NCBI GenBank assembly: GCA_003130815.1
Contig: QFDA01000001.1
Location: forward strand, 386,131-450,130
DNA length: 64,000 nt
DNA from: Bacteroidetes bacterium SCGC AAA795-G10
GTDB lineage: Bacteria > Bacteroidota > Bacteroidia > Flavobacteriales > Flavobacteriaceae
Direction of reading: 5' to 3'
Shown here: positions 28,538-36,955 of the stretch, in pieces
Layout of the letters: the number at the start of each line of letters is the position of its first letter
Position numbering within the stretch: position 1 is the first letter of the stretch
Made by a program: the position numbers and the translations under genes
The notes under the pieces: generated by a model
Databases searched by the model: none
The model's input: only the letters and a program-made list of their open reading frames with translations
Told to the model about the DNA's origin: nothing

Positions 28538-28960
28538 AGAAAAAAAACTGTCAATTAAAATTCTTGATTCTTTAGCTAAGACCCCTCCACTGTGAATTGT
28601 TTTAGGGTGCAACTTTATTCCAGCTTGGCAGAAGCCTCTTTTGGAATCTGATGCCCCGTAAACTACTCTATCTATTTGACTCCAAGCTAATGCTCCAGCA
28701 CACATGACACAAGGCTCTAAAGTCACGAAAAGAGTACAGCCAACTAAATACTTTCCATTTAAATAGTTTGCGGCAGAAGTAATAGCCTGCATTTCAGCAT
28801 GAGCAGTCACATCATTGAGTCTTTGAGTAAGATTATGAGCACGTGCTATAATTTTTTTATTATTTACAATAACTGCACCTACAGGTATCTCACCAATTGA
28901 AGCAGCTTTTTCTGCTTCTTTTAGTGCAATTTTCATAAAATATGAATCATCAAATTCCAT
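28523..28960 (-). CDS. tadA: tRNA adenosine(34) deaminase TadA-like nucleoside deaminase
   Basis: This zinc-dependent deaminase has His54-Ala-Glu56 (HAE) and Pro83-Cys84-x-x-Cys87 (PCVMC), the canonical catalytic set. It converts A34 to inosine in tRNA-Arg and is normally essential. Length is 145 aa, close to TadA; a guanine deaminase is a weaker alternative. The start codon lies inside a 14-bp inverted repeat (28954-29001), which could fold in the mRNA and hide the start. The gene stands alone between csp and polA. Confidence 0.87.
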   Translation of the reverse strand: MEFDDSYFMKIALKEAEKAASIGEIPVGAVIVNNKKIIARAHNLTQRLNDVTAHAEMQAITSAANYLNGKYLVGCTLFVTLEPCVMCAGALAWSQIDRVVYGASDSKRGFCQAGIKLHPKTIHSGGVLAKESRILIDSFFSKRRK

Positions 28961-29001
28961 AAATTAAAAATACTGATTTATATATTCTTAATTTATGGAA
29001 T
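28954..29001. repeat. 14-bp perfect inverted repeat over the tadA start codon
   Basis: ATTCCATAAATTAA (28954-28967) and its exact reverse complement (28988-29001) are separated by 20 bp. The tadA start codon (complement of CAT at 28958-28960) lies in one arm. In tadA mRNA it would form a long AU-rich stem covering the start codon. It could also be a protein-binding site between divergent tadA and polA. Confidence 0.6.
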
Positions 29002-29109
29002 ATTCCTCATTAAAATTATAAATGTAAGTGGATGAAAAGTTTGAAGAGTTATTATGGAGTTTTCGATTTTTACTTTGATAAAGTTTATTAATTTAACAGA
29101 AAGTATTAC

Positions 29110-31911
29110 ATGTCTACTAAAAAACGTCTTTTTTTACTTGACGCCTACGCCCTAATTTTTAGAGGTTATTATGCATTTATAAAAAACCCTCGGATTAATT
29201 CTAAGGGAATGGATACATCAGCAATTATGGGCTTTACAAATTCGTTGTTGGACCTAATTAATCGCGAACGTCCTGATCATTTAGCTGTTTGTTTTGATAG
29301 GGGAGGTTCGAAAAGTAGAACACAACTTTTTTCAGATTATAAGGCTAATAGAGAAGAAACTCCAGAGCCTATAACTGTTGCAATACCGTACATTGAAAAG
29401 CTGCTTAATGCAATGCATATACCAACAGTAGTAAAAGAAGGATTCGAAGCAGACGACATAATAGGTACCCTTGCAAAACAAGCTGAAAAACAAGGGTATC
29501 AAGTTTTTATGGTCACTCCTGATAAGGACTTTGCACAATTGGTCTCAAAAAATATTTTCATGTATCGCCCTTCAAGAATGGGAAATGGAATTGAAATTTG
29601 GGGAATCCCTGAGGTCCAGAAAAAATTTGAAATAGAACACCCTGAACAAGTGATAGACTATTTAGGAATGATGGGTGATGCGGTAGATAATATTCCAGGT
29701 TTGCCAGGTGTTGGGGATAAAACAGCAAAAAAACTTCTAAAAACTTATGGAAATATTGAGGCTGTTTTAGAAAATTCACGTGAAATAAAAGGAAAACTTG
29801 GAGAAAAAATTGAAGCTAATAAAGCTCAGGGCCTCTTGTCTAAAAAATTAGCTACTATAATGTTAGATGTTCCTGTAAAATTTGAAGCTGAAAAATATAA
29901 ATTTGACGACCCTGATCATTCGGAAGCAAATGCTCTTTTTGATGAACTAGAATTTCGGAGAATCAAGGAAACTTTTAAAAAGATTTTTCAAAAGGAAAAA
30001 TTAAATAATCTAGATGACGTATATAGGGAAGGAAAACAGTTCGATCTTTTTGCGTCTCCTGGAAGCGGCTTTAAGAATGAGGATCAAAAATCAGAAAGGA
30101 AAAATCTTTCAAATACAGAACATTTATATCAGTCGGTGGAGACTGAAATGGGAAGGAGACTATTATTAGAAAGCCTTGTTAAAGAGAAAGAGGTATGTTT
30201 TGATACCGAAACTACATCCTTAAATGCATTAAATTCAGAATTGGTCGGGATTGCATTTTCCTGGGAAGCCGGGAAGGGATATTATCTTTCTATCCCTGAA
30301 GAAAAAGAAAAAGCGCTTGAAATATTAGAGCCCATGAAAGTATTTTTTGAAAATCAAGAAATAAAAAAAATTGGTCACAATTTAAAATATGATCTCAAAG
30401 TCCTTAGAAACTACAACATAAATGTAAAAGGTAAATTATTTGATACAATGGTTGCACATTATCTTATAAACCCAGATATGCGCCACAACATGGATATTTT
30501 GGCTGAAACCTACCTAAAATATAGTCCTAAGTCAATAACTGAACTAATAGGTAAAAAAGGAATAAATCAAGGGAGTATGAGAGAAGTTTCGATTGAAGAT
30601 CAAACCGAATATGCAGTAGAAGATGCCGATATAACATTTCAACTAAAATCTCATTTTGAGAAAGAAATGAAAAAAACAAAAACATTAGAATTATTTAGTA
30701 ATGTGGAAATTCCATTAGTTGAAGTTTTAACAGATATGGAATGTGAGGGTGTCAAACTCGACACAAAATTTTTAAAGGAATTGTCAAAGGTCCTTTTAAA
30801 AGATATTAAAAGCTTGGAAAATTTAATCTATAATGAGGCAGGAGTAGATTTTAATTTAGCTTCTCCAAAACAACTGGGTTCAGTTCTTTTTGATGAATTG
30901 AAGTTAGTGGAAAAGCCTAAGAAAACAAAAACAGGTCAGTACTCTACTTCTGAAGATGCTCTTTCAAGCTTAGCAAAAGAGCATAAAATTATATCAAATA
31001 TTTTGGATTGGAGATCATTACAAAAACTTCAAAATACTTATGTTGAAGCCTTACCTAATGAAATCAACTTAAAGTCTGGGAGAATACATACTATTTACAA
31101 CCAAGCTGTTGCTGCTACTGGACGATTAAGTAGTAACAATCCAAATCTACAAAATATACCTGTAAGAACAGAAAGAGGTCAACAAGTCAGAAAGGCTTTT
31201 ATAGCTAGGGATGAAAATCATTTGCTTCTAGCAGCTGATTATTCACAAATTGAACTACGGATTATTGCTGCCCTAAGTAAGGATGAAGGCATGCTAGGTG
31301 CTTTCAAAAATCATGAGGATATTCACGCTGCAACGGCTGCAAAAGTATTTAATGTTAATCTTGACAAGGTTAGTCGAGAACAAAGGAACAATGCTAAAAC
31401 TATAAATTTTGGAATAATCTATGGAGTTTCTGCATTTGGTTTAAGTCAGCAAACCAATTTAAGCCGAACCGAATCAAAAGAGCTTATAGAGGCATATTAT
31501 TCAACATACCCAATGCTGCGCTCTTATATTTATGAACAAATTGATTTTGCAAGAGATAACGGTTATGTAAGTACTATTTTAGGCAGAAGACGCTATTTAA
31601 AGGATATTAATTCACAAAATGCAATTTTAAGAGGCTCTGCAGAGCGCAATGCTGTAAATGCACCTATACAAGGCAGTGCAGCTGATATTATTAAATTGGC
31701 TATGATTGCCATACAAAAAAGGTTAAAAAGCGAAAACAAAAATTCTAAAATGATTTTACAAGTACACGACGAATTGGTTTTTGATGTTCCTAAATATGAA
31801 ATTGATGAAATTAAAATTTTGATCAAAGAAGAGATGGAAAATGCTTTTAAACTTGAAGTTCCACTAGTTGTAGACATAGGGTTAGGAAGTAATTGGTTAG
31901 AAGCACATTAA
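29110..31911 (+). CDS. polA: DNA polymerase I
   Basis: All three domains are present in the 933-residue protein. The N-terminal 5' nuclease has LLDAYALIFRGYYAF and PDKDFAQLV. The 3'-5' exonuclease is intact, with Asp-x-Glu in CFDTETTSLN and the YAVEDAD motif near residue 500, unlike enzymes that have lost proofreading. The polymerase has motif A (AADYSQIELRI), motif B (RNNAKTINFGIIYG) and motif C (QVHDELVFDV). It works in Okazaki-fragment processing and repair. The gene is alone, with a 150-bp intergenic region upstream that holds the tadA inverted repeat. Confidence 0.97.
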   Translation: MSTKKRLFLLDAYALIFRGYYAFIKNPRINSKGMDTSAIMGFTNSLLDLINRERPDHLAVCFDRGGSKSRTQLFSDYKANREETPEPITVAIPYIEKLLNAMHIPTVVKEGFEADDIIGTLAKQAEKQGYQVFMVTPDKDFAQLVSKNIFMYRPSRMGNGIEIWGIPEVQKKFEIEHPEQVIDYLGMMGDAVDNIPGLPGVGDKTAKKLLKTYGNIEAVLENSREIKGKLGEKIEANKAQGLLSKKLATIMLDVPVKFEAEKYKFDDPDHSEANALFDELEFRRIKETFKKIFQKEKLNNLDDVYREGKQFDLFASPGSGFKNEDQKSERKNLSNTEHLYQSVETEMGRRLLLESLVKEKEVCFDTETTSLNALNSELVGIAFSWEAGKGYYLSIPEEKEKALEILEPMKVFFENQEIKKIGHNLKYDLKVLRNYNINVKGKLFDTMVAHYLINPDMRHNMDILAETYLKYSPKSITELIGKKGINQGSMREVSIEDQTEYAVEDADITFQLKSHFEKEMKKTKTLELFSNVEIPLVEVLTDMECEGVKLDTKFLKELSKVLLKDIKSLENLIYNEAGVDFNLASPKQLGSVLFDELKLVEKPKKTKTGQYSTSEDALSSLAKEHKIISNILDWRSLQKLQNTYVEALPNEINLKSGRIHTIYNQAVAATGRLSSNNPNLQNIPVRTERGQQVRKAFIARDENHLLLAADYSQIELRIIAALSKDEGMLGAFKNHEDIHAATAAKVFNVNLDKVSREQRNNAKTINFGIIYGVSAFGLSQQTNLSRTESKELIEAYYSTYPMLRSYIYEQIDFARDNGYVSTILGRRRYLKDINSQNAILRGSAERNAVNAPIQGSAADIIKLAMIAIQKRLKSENKNSKMILQVHDELVFDVPKYEIDEIKILIKEEMENAFKLEVPLVVDIGLGSNWLEAH

Positions 31912-31979
31912 ATCAATTTCTTAGTCTAATAAACTTTAAAATAATTAAAAAAAAAATTTCCCAAAGCAATTTATAGTTG

Positions 31980-31987
31980 TACATTTG
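31980..31987 (+). promoter_or_regulatory. Promoter -7 box of rplM-rpsI
   Basis: TACATTTG matches TAnnTTTG and lies 35 bp before the TTG start of rplM. The -33 side has no TTTG. It is the only such box in the gap after polA. Confidence 0.55.
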
Positions 31988-31994
31988 CACGCTA

Positions 31995-32010
31995 TTGGAA
32001 GGTTTTCCAA
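31995..32010 (+). promoter_or_regulatory. Hairpin in the rplM leader
   Basis: TTGGAA-GGTT-TTCCAA forms a 6-bp stem with a 4-nt loop. It sits at the predicted 5' end of the rplM-rpsI mRNA, 12 nt before the start codon. It may affect translation or act as an L13-binding leader; the evidence is only the structure and place. Confidence 0.4.
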
Positions 32011-32022
32011 AAAATTTTTAAT

Positions 32023-32478
32023 TTGAATTCTTTAGTATATAAAACAATTTCAGCAAATGCAGCCACAGTTAATAAAAATTGGGTTGTTATTGATATAAAA
32101 GATATTCCACTCGGAAGAGCTTGTTCTATAATCGCAAATTTTTTAAGAGGTAAATACAAAAGCAATTATACCCCTCACGTTGATTGTGGAGATAACGTTA
32201 TTGTATTAAATGCTGCAAAAGTTAAATTAACTGGCAACAAATGGGAGAAAAAAAAATACATCCGCTATACAGGCTATCCTGGAGGCCAACGTGTGTTAAA
32301 TCCTATTCAAATACATAACAGAAACAACACCCGTCTTGTGGAAAAATCAGTGCGTGGAATGCTCCCAAAAAATAAACTAGGTGCATCCTTATTTAGAAAC
32401 TTACGAGTTTATGGAGACGAAAATCACAAACAAGATTCACAGAATCCAAAAATAATTAATCTTAAAGACTACTTATAA
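32023..32478 (+). CDS. rplM: 50S ribosomal protein L13
   Basis: L13 is an early assembly protein of the large subunit. The sequence matches Bacteroidota L13 from its first residues (SLVYKTISANAATVNKNWVV), which fixes the start at the TTG at 32023; no ATG is available upstream. Other hallmarks are GDNVIVLNAAKVKLTGNKW and the C-terminal MLPKNKLGASLFRNLRVY. It is 151 aa long. The stop overlaps the rpsI start by one base (TAATG). Confidence 0.96.
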   Translation: MNSLVYKTISANAATVNKNWVVIDIKDIPLGRACSIIANFLRGKYKSNYTPHVDCGDNVIVLNAAKVKLTGNKWEKKKYIRYTGYPGGQRVLNPIQIHNRNNTRLVEKSVRGMLPKNKLGASLFRNLRVYGDENHKQDSQNPKIINLKDYL

Positions 32479-32864
32479 TGGATATTATTCACACAATTGG
32501 TCGCCGTAAAACATCTGTTGCACGTCTTTACGTAAATAAGGGTAAGGGAAAAATTACGGTTAATAATAAAAAGCATACAGAATATTTCACAACCCCTAGC
32601 CTACAATATAAAATAATGCAACCTTTTATTTTAACAAATACTGAAGGTGATTTTGACCTGAAAATTACAGTAAAAGGAGGCGGAAGCAATGGTCAAGCTG
32701 AAGCAATTCGTCTTGCTATTTCGAGAGCTTTGTGTAAAATTAACAGTGAGCACAGGGCAGAATTAAAGCCTGAAGGTCTTTTAACAAGAGACCCTAGGAT
32801 GGTTGAACGAAAAAAGTTTGGTCAAAAAAAGGCGAGAAAAAAATTCCAATTTTCAAAACGTTAA
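32478..32864 (+). CDS. rpsI: 30S ribosomal protein S9
   Basis: This 128-residue protein begins with IGRRKTSVARLYV and ends in the basic tail VERKKFGQKKARKKFQFSKR that reaches the decoding centre of the small subunit. It is complete. It is co-translated with rplM by a one-base overlap, the universal rplM-rpsI pair. Confidence 0.97.
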   Translation: MDIIHTIGRRKTSVARLYVNKGKGKITVNNKKHTEYFTTPSLQYKIMQPFILTNTEGDFDLKITVKGGGSNGQAEAIRLAISRALCKINSEHRAELKPEGLLTRDPRMVERKKFGQKKARKKFQFSKR

Positions 32865-32869
32865 TTGGA

Positions 32870-32892
32870 TTTGTTTTGTTTAACAAAACGAT
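32870..32892. terminator. Inverted repeat after rpsI
   Basis: GTTTTGTT (32873-32880) and AACAAAAC (32882-32889) form a perfect inverted repeat around one base, extended by three further pairs including a wobble. It begins 6 bp after the rpsI stop. It lacks a T-run, so it is at best a weak or protein-assisted terminator; an upstream promoter element of rpsB is another option. Confidence 0.4.
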
Positions 32893-32928
32893 GTTCATTA
32901 ATATAATAAATAATCAAAGTTGCTTAGA

Positions 32929-32983
32929 CTGCTACGGCAGAAGTTAGTTTAGCATCTAAACAAGAATAAATTCTTGTTGCTAA
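32929..32983 (+). promoter_or_regulatory. Structured rpsB leader with alternative stems
   Basis: Four stems can be drawn in the leader of rpsB. CTGC-TACG-GCAG (32929-32940) has a stable UACG tetraloop. GTTTAG-CAT-CTAAAC spans 32947-32961. CAAGAA-TAAA-TTCTTG spans 32961-32976. An outer stem TTAGCA (32949-32954) with TGCTAA (32978-32983) encloses the last one and excludes the second. Translation starts 26 nt later. Two exclusive foldings next to a ribosomal protein start suggest autogenous control. Confidence 0.6.
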
Positions 32984-33008
32984 TCAAAAGGAACGTAAAC
33001 TAAATAAA

Positions 33009-33863
33009 ATGGCAAAAACAGAAGTAATAGATTTATTAAATGCAGGCGTCCACTTCGGACACCTAACACGTAAATGGAACCCGAATATGGCTCCATATAT
33101 CTATATGGAACGTAATGGTATCCATATAATCAACTTATATAAGACTGCTGTAAAGATTCAGGAAACCAATGCAGCGTTGAAAAAAATTGCTACTACTGGG
33201 CGTAAAATCCTTTTTGTAGCCACAAAAAAACAAGCAAAGGACATAGTTGCGGAAAAAGCAAAATCAGTTAACATGCCATATATAACTGAAAGGTGGCCTG
33301 GAGGAATGTTAACCAATTTTGTTACAATTAGAAAAGCCGTTAAGAAAATGGCTGCAATTGATAGGATGAAGAAAGACGGTACTTTTGAAACACTTTCAAA
33401 AAAAGAACGTCTACAAGTTGATAGACTCCGTTCCAAACTAGAGAAAAATTTAGGTTCTATTTCAGAAATGACACGTTTGCCAGGAGCTATATTTATAGTT
33501 GATACTACTAGAGAGCATATTGCTGTCAAGGAAGCTAAGAAATTAAAAATTCCAATTTTTGCAATGGTTGACACTAATTGTGATCCCAGAGATATTGATT
33601 ATGTTATTCCATCGAATGATGATGCATCAAAATCTATTAGTAAAATTTTAGATTTAGTCACCTCGGCCATATCGGATGGGTTAAGTCAACGTAAAATTGA
33701 GAAAGAAGCAGCAGACGAAAAAGATGCTGTTAAAATGGAACAAGTGGTTAAAGGTGAAGAACCTAAAGTTGAGGACCAGAAACAAAAAGTTGATGAAAAA
33801 AAGTCGATGAAAGACAGTCTTAAAAATGATGAAGCCACATCTGTGGAAAACAAAAAAAAATAA
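33009..33863 (+). CDS. rpsB: 30S ribosomal protein S2
   Basis: The S2 core covers about residues 1-225: LLNAGVHFGHLTRKWNPNMAPYIY, ITERWPGGMLTNFVTI and PIFAMVDTNCDPRDIDYVIPSNDDA. A 60-residue C-terminal tail of alternating Lys and Glu/Asp follows, with no recognised domain. Such tails are seen in Bacteroidota S2 proteins. The gene is followed 21 bp later by tsf, the universal rpsB-tsf pair, and is preceded by a structured leader. Confidence 0.97.
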   Translation: MAKTEVIDLLNAGVHFGHLTRKWNPNMAPYIYMERNGIHIINLYKTAVKIQETNAALKKIATTGRKILFVATKKQAKDIVAEKAKSVNMPYITERWPGGMLTNFVTIRKAVKKMAAIDRMKKDGTFETLSKKERLQVDRLRSKLEKNLGSISEMTRLPGAIFIVDTTREHIAVKEAKKLKIPIFAMVDTNCDPRDIDYVIPSNDDASKSISKILDLVTSAISDGLSQRKIEKEAADEKDAVKMEQVVKGEEPKVEDQKQKVDEKKSMKDSLKNDEATSVENKKK

Positions 33864-33884
33864 ATTTTTAAAAAATTAAAGCTT

Positions 33885-34703
33885 GTGAAAATTACTGCAT
33901 CTGATGTAAATAAACTCCGAAAAACCACTGGAGCTGGTATGATGGATTGTAAAAATGCTCTTGTTGAGGCACAAGGAGACTTTGACAAAGCCGTAGAAAA
34001 CCTCAGAAAGAAAGGTCAAAAAATTGCTGCTAATCGTGCCGAGAGAGAATCCTCTGAAGGAGCAGTTATAGCTAAAGTAAATTCAGAAAAAACAATTGGA
34101 GTTATTGTTTCACTAAATTGTGAAACTGATTTTGTAGCAAAAAATGAAAAATTTATTCATCTTGCTAACGAAATAGCAGCCCTTGCACTCGAATATGATG
34201 ACGTAAACAAATTATTAGAGGCTGACTATAGGGGAATGAGTGTTTCTGAAAAACTGATTGAGCAAACAGGTGTGATTGGGGAAAAAATTGAAATTGGGAA
34301 TTTTAAAATTTTAAAGGCTCCATTTGTAGGATTCTACATTCACGCTGGTAACAAAATATCTACATTGGTTGGTCTTTCAAACAAATTTGAAAAATGTGAA
34401 GAAGTTGCTAAAAATATTGCAATGCAAGCCGCTGCTATGAATCCTATTGCATTAAATGAAAATGAAGTGGATGCAAAAATCATTGAAAAGGAAATTGAAA
34501 TAGCAAAAGAGCAATTAAGGCAAGAAGGTAAACCTGAGGAAATGCTAGATAACATTGCTAAAGGAAAAATTAAACGTTTTTTCAAGGATAACACACTGGT
34601 AAACCAAGCCTACATTAAAGACAATAAGATTTCAGTAAGTGATTATATTAAATCAGTTGGCGAAATTGAAATAACAGGTTTTGAAAGAGTTTCACTAGTT
34701 TAA
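33885..34703 (+). CDS. tsf: Elongation factor Ts
   Basis: EF-Ts recycles EF-Tu-GDP. The N-terminal UBA-like domain and its TDFVAKNE motif are visible (KITASDVNKLRKTTGAGMMD, then LNCETDFVAKNEKF), followed by the core dimerisation domain with IAMQAAAMNP. Length is 272 aa. The start is GTG at 33885: homologous proteins begin at this point and no in-frame ATG is available. It is cotranscribed with rpsB. Confidence 0.96.
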   Translation: MKITASDVNKLRKTTGAGMMDCKNALVEAQGDFDKAVENLRKKGQKIAANRAERESSEGAVIAKVNSEKTIGVIVSLNCETDFVAKNEKFIHLANEIAALALEYDDVNKLLEADYRGMSVSEKLIEQTGVIGEKIEIGNFKILKAPFVGFYIHAGNKISTLVGLSNKFEKCEEVAKNIAMQAAAMNPIALNENEVDAKIIEKEIEIAKEQLRQEGKPEEMLDNIAKGKIKRFFKDNTLVNQAYIKDNKISVSDYIKSVGEIEITGFERVSLV

Positions 34704-34756
34704 AGCATTTATAATAAAATCAGATCCTTTTTTAGAACACTTCCACTTTTAGAACT

Positions 34757-35332
34757 ATGAAAAAAAAAAGGTGTGGTTGGTGCGAAGGCAATGCACTTTA
34801 CACAAAATATCATGATCAAGAATGGGGTGTACCTGCATTTAATGACAAAATATTATTTGAATTTTTAATATTAGAAACTTTTCAAGTTGGTCTAAGTTGG
34901 TTAACTATTTTGAAAAAACGAAATAATTTCAAAAAGTCTTTTGATTATTTTGATTACAATAAGATTTCAAAATATAATTTTAAAAAAGAAGAAAAATTAC
35001 TAAATGACACAAGTATAATTCGTAATAAATCCAAAATAAAAGCTTCAATTAATAACTCAAAGTCATTTATTAAAATTAAAGAATCCATGGGAAGCTTTTC
35101 AAATTACATTTGGGATTTTATTTCAGGAGAACCTATAATAAATAGTTTTCAAAAATTAAATGAAATTCCTGCTTACACAGTTTTATCAGAAAAAATAGGT
35201 AAAGATCTAAAGCAAAAAGGATTTAGGTTTGTTGGACCAACTGTCGTTTACTCCTATATGCAAGCCATAGGTATGGTAAATGATCATTTAGAAAGTTGTT
35301 TCCGACACTCAGAAGTAATTCTAAAAAGGTAA
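34757..35332 (+). CDS. tag: DNA-3-methyladenine glycosylase I
   Basis: Tag removes 3-methyladenine from alkylated DNA. The sequence follows E. coli Tag closely: RCGWCEGNALYTKYHDQEWGVP at residues 5-26, base-pocket Glu40, GLSWLTILKKR, and the C-terminal NDHLESCFRH zinc part. Likely zinc ligands are Cys6, His19 and the C-terminal His and Cys. Length is 191 aa. Its 3' end overlaps the convergent DUF3127 gene by 12 bp. Confidence 0.94.
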   Translation: MKKKRCGWCEGNALYTKYHDQEWGVPAFNDKILFEFLILETFQVGLSWLTILKKRNNFKKSFDYFDYNKISKYNFKKEEKLLNDTSIIRNKSKIKASINNSKSFIKIKESMGSFSNYIWDFISGEPIINSFQKLNEIPAYTVLSEKIGKDLKQKGFRFVGPTVVYSYMQAIGMVNDHLESCFRHSEVILKR

Positions 35333-35695
35333 ATCATCTTCAACCTCTTTCTTATCACCGTCTGCAGCTTCAAAAGTTGAGTTAGGAGGTACTGGTGGCA
35401 TTTCTGATGAGGTCTCAATTTGAAGATTTTCAATTCTCCAACCTTGAATAGAATTGAAATATTTAGTTTCACCCTCAGGATTTACCCATTCTCTTCCTCT
35501 TAGATTGATACCAATTTTAACATCTTGGCCAACTTGATATGAGTTAAGCAAGTCGCATTTATCCTGAATAAATTCTATAAGAATATTCTGTGGATATTGC
35601 TCTTCAGTTGTAACAACTAATTCTCTTTTCCTAAAACCGTTATTACCATAAGTCTTGGTTTCATCAATCCACTTTATTTTACCTAATACTTCCAT
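35321..35695 (-). CDS. DUF3127 protein with SSB-like C-terminal tip
   Basis: The first 95 residues match DUF3127, a small Bacteroidota family predicted to be OB-fold-like (LGKIKWIDETKTYGNNGFRKRELVV...GREWVNPEGETKYFNSIQGWRIE). After a Pro-rich linker the protein ends in acidic residues and DDLPF, closely resembling the protein-docking tip of bacterial single-stranded DNA-binding protein. This suggests binding to single-stranded nucleic acid and recruitment of SSB-tip partners. Function is unproven. It is convergent with tag. Confidence 0.85.
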   Translation of the reverse strand: MEVLGKIKWIDETKTYGNNGFRKRELVVTTEEQYPQNILIEFIQDKCDLLNSYQVGQDVKIGINLRGREWVNPEGETKYFNSIQGWRIENLQIETSSEMPPVPPNSTFEAADGDKKEVEDDLPF

Positions 35696-35792
35696 AATTT
35701 AATTTATATATAAAAATAAAAAAAGTTTTGGGGCTAAAAGCAGGCTTTTGCACTAATTTGCTATATTGATTATCTAGTTTAAGAACTTCATT

Positions 35793-36950
35793 ATGAAGCT
35801 ATCAAATAATTTCAATTTTAAAGCTAAGAATACTTGGTTAATTTTTGCTTTTATCCTTGTTATTTTGATTTTATGGAATACAAATGCTCTTTTCGTTAGC
35901 TTCAGCCTCCAAGAAAGAAGTAAAATGGAATTGTGGGCAATGGCTCAAAAAGAATACATAAAAAACCCATCTCTTAGCAATCTTACATTTGAAGTCCTTC
36001 AACGCTCTGGAACCAATCCAATAATTCAAGTAGATGAATTTGATAAAATTATAGAAATCAGAAATATCGATTGGGATAACAAAAAGCAAGACTCCATTCA
36101 GCTTTACAATTTATTATATGAAATAAAAAAAGAAAATGATCCAATAATAATTCAATATAAAAATGATCAAGGTGAACTAGTTATAAATCAAAAATTATAT
36201 TACGGAAACTCCTCGATACTTAAAAAACTTCAATATTATCCTCTTGCCTTATTATTGATAATTTTTCTTTTTGGAACTGTACTTTATTTTGTTTTAAAAA
36301 CTTCTCGAGTCGCCGAACAAAATAGGCTTTGGACAGCTATGGCAAAAGAAACAGCTCATCAATTAGGTACACCATTAAGTTCAATGATGGGCTGGATTTC
36401 ATTATTAAAAGAAAAAGACTCTCTACCAATTAAAGAGATAGATAAAGATATCAAACGGCTCAATTTAATAAGTGAGCGATTTTCAAAAGTAGGATCTATT
36501 CCTAATTTAGAGTCCCAAGAAATTAATTCTGTAATAGAGCAAACCACTTCATATCTTAAAAAAAGAAGTTCTGAACACATTTTATTTGAAATTAAACTAC
36601 CTCAAAAGAAAGTTATATTGCCTTTCAATTCTCAATTAATTAGCTGGACACTTGAAAATTTAATAAAAAATGGAATTGATGCAATGAAAGGGAAGGGTAG
36701 GTTAAGTATTCAAATGATTGAACAAAAAAGTAAAGTTGAAATATGTATTTGTGATTCAGGTAGTGGAATAAAAGATGAGCTTCTACCAAGTATTTTTAAC
36801 CCAGGTTTTACTACAAAAAAACGTGGTTGGGGACTTGGTCTTTCTTTGGCGAAGAGAATTGTTGAGGATTTTCATAATGGGAAAATTATAGTAAATAAAA
36901 ACAGACAATCACAAGGAACATGTTTCCAAATTCTTTTAAACAAATCTTAA
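35793..36950 (+). CDS. Membrane sensor histidine kinase
   Basis: Two membrane helices (about residues 14-34 and 148-168) flank a periplasmic domain of about 110 residues with no recognised family. The H-box is AKETAHQLGTPLSSMMGW with the phosphorylated His189. The ATPase domain follows, with ENLIKNGIDAM (N-box), CDSGSGI and GWGLGLSLAKRI (G-boxes). No HAMP or PAS domain is obvious. There is no response regulator next to it, so it is an orphan kinase. It is divergent from the DUF3127 gene. Confidence 0.93.
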   Translation: MKLSNNFNFKAKNTWLIFAFILVILILWNTNALFVSFSLQERSKMELWAMAQKEYIKNPSLSNLTFEVLQRSGTNPIIQVDEFDKIIEIRNIDWDNKKQDSIQLYNLLYEIKKENDPIIIQYKNDQGELVINQKLYYGNSSILKKLQYYPLALLLIIFLFGTVLYFVLKTSRVAEQNRLWTAMAKETAHQLGTPLSSMMGWISLLKEKDSLPIKEIDKDIKRLNLISERFSKVGSIPNLESQEINSVIEQTTSYLKKRSSEHILFEIKLPQKKVILPFNSQLISWTLENLIKNGIDAMKGKGRLSIQMIEQKSKVEICICDSGSGIKDELLPSIFNPGFTTKKRGWGLGLSLAKRIVEDFHNGKIIVNKNRQSQGTCFQILLNKS

Positions 36951-36955
36951 ATTAA

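Noticed and set aside
33158-33574. 138-codon minus-strand frame inside rpsB
   Set aside because: It is fully antisense to conserved S2 coding sequence and has no family similarity or promoter.
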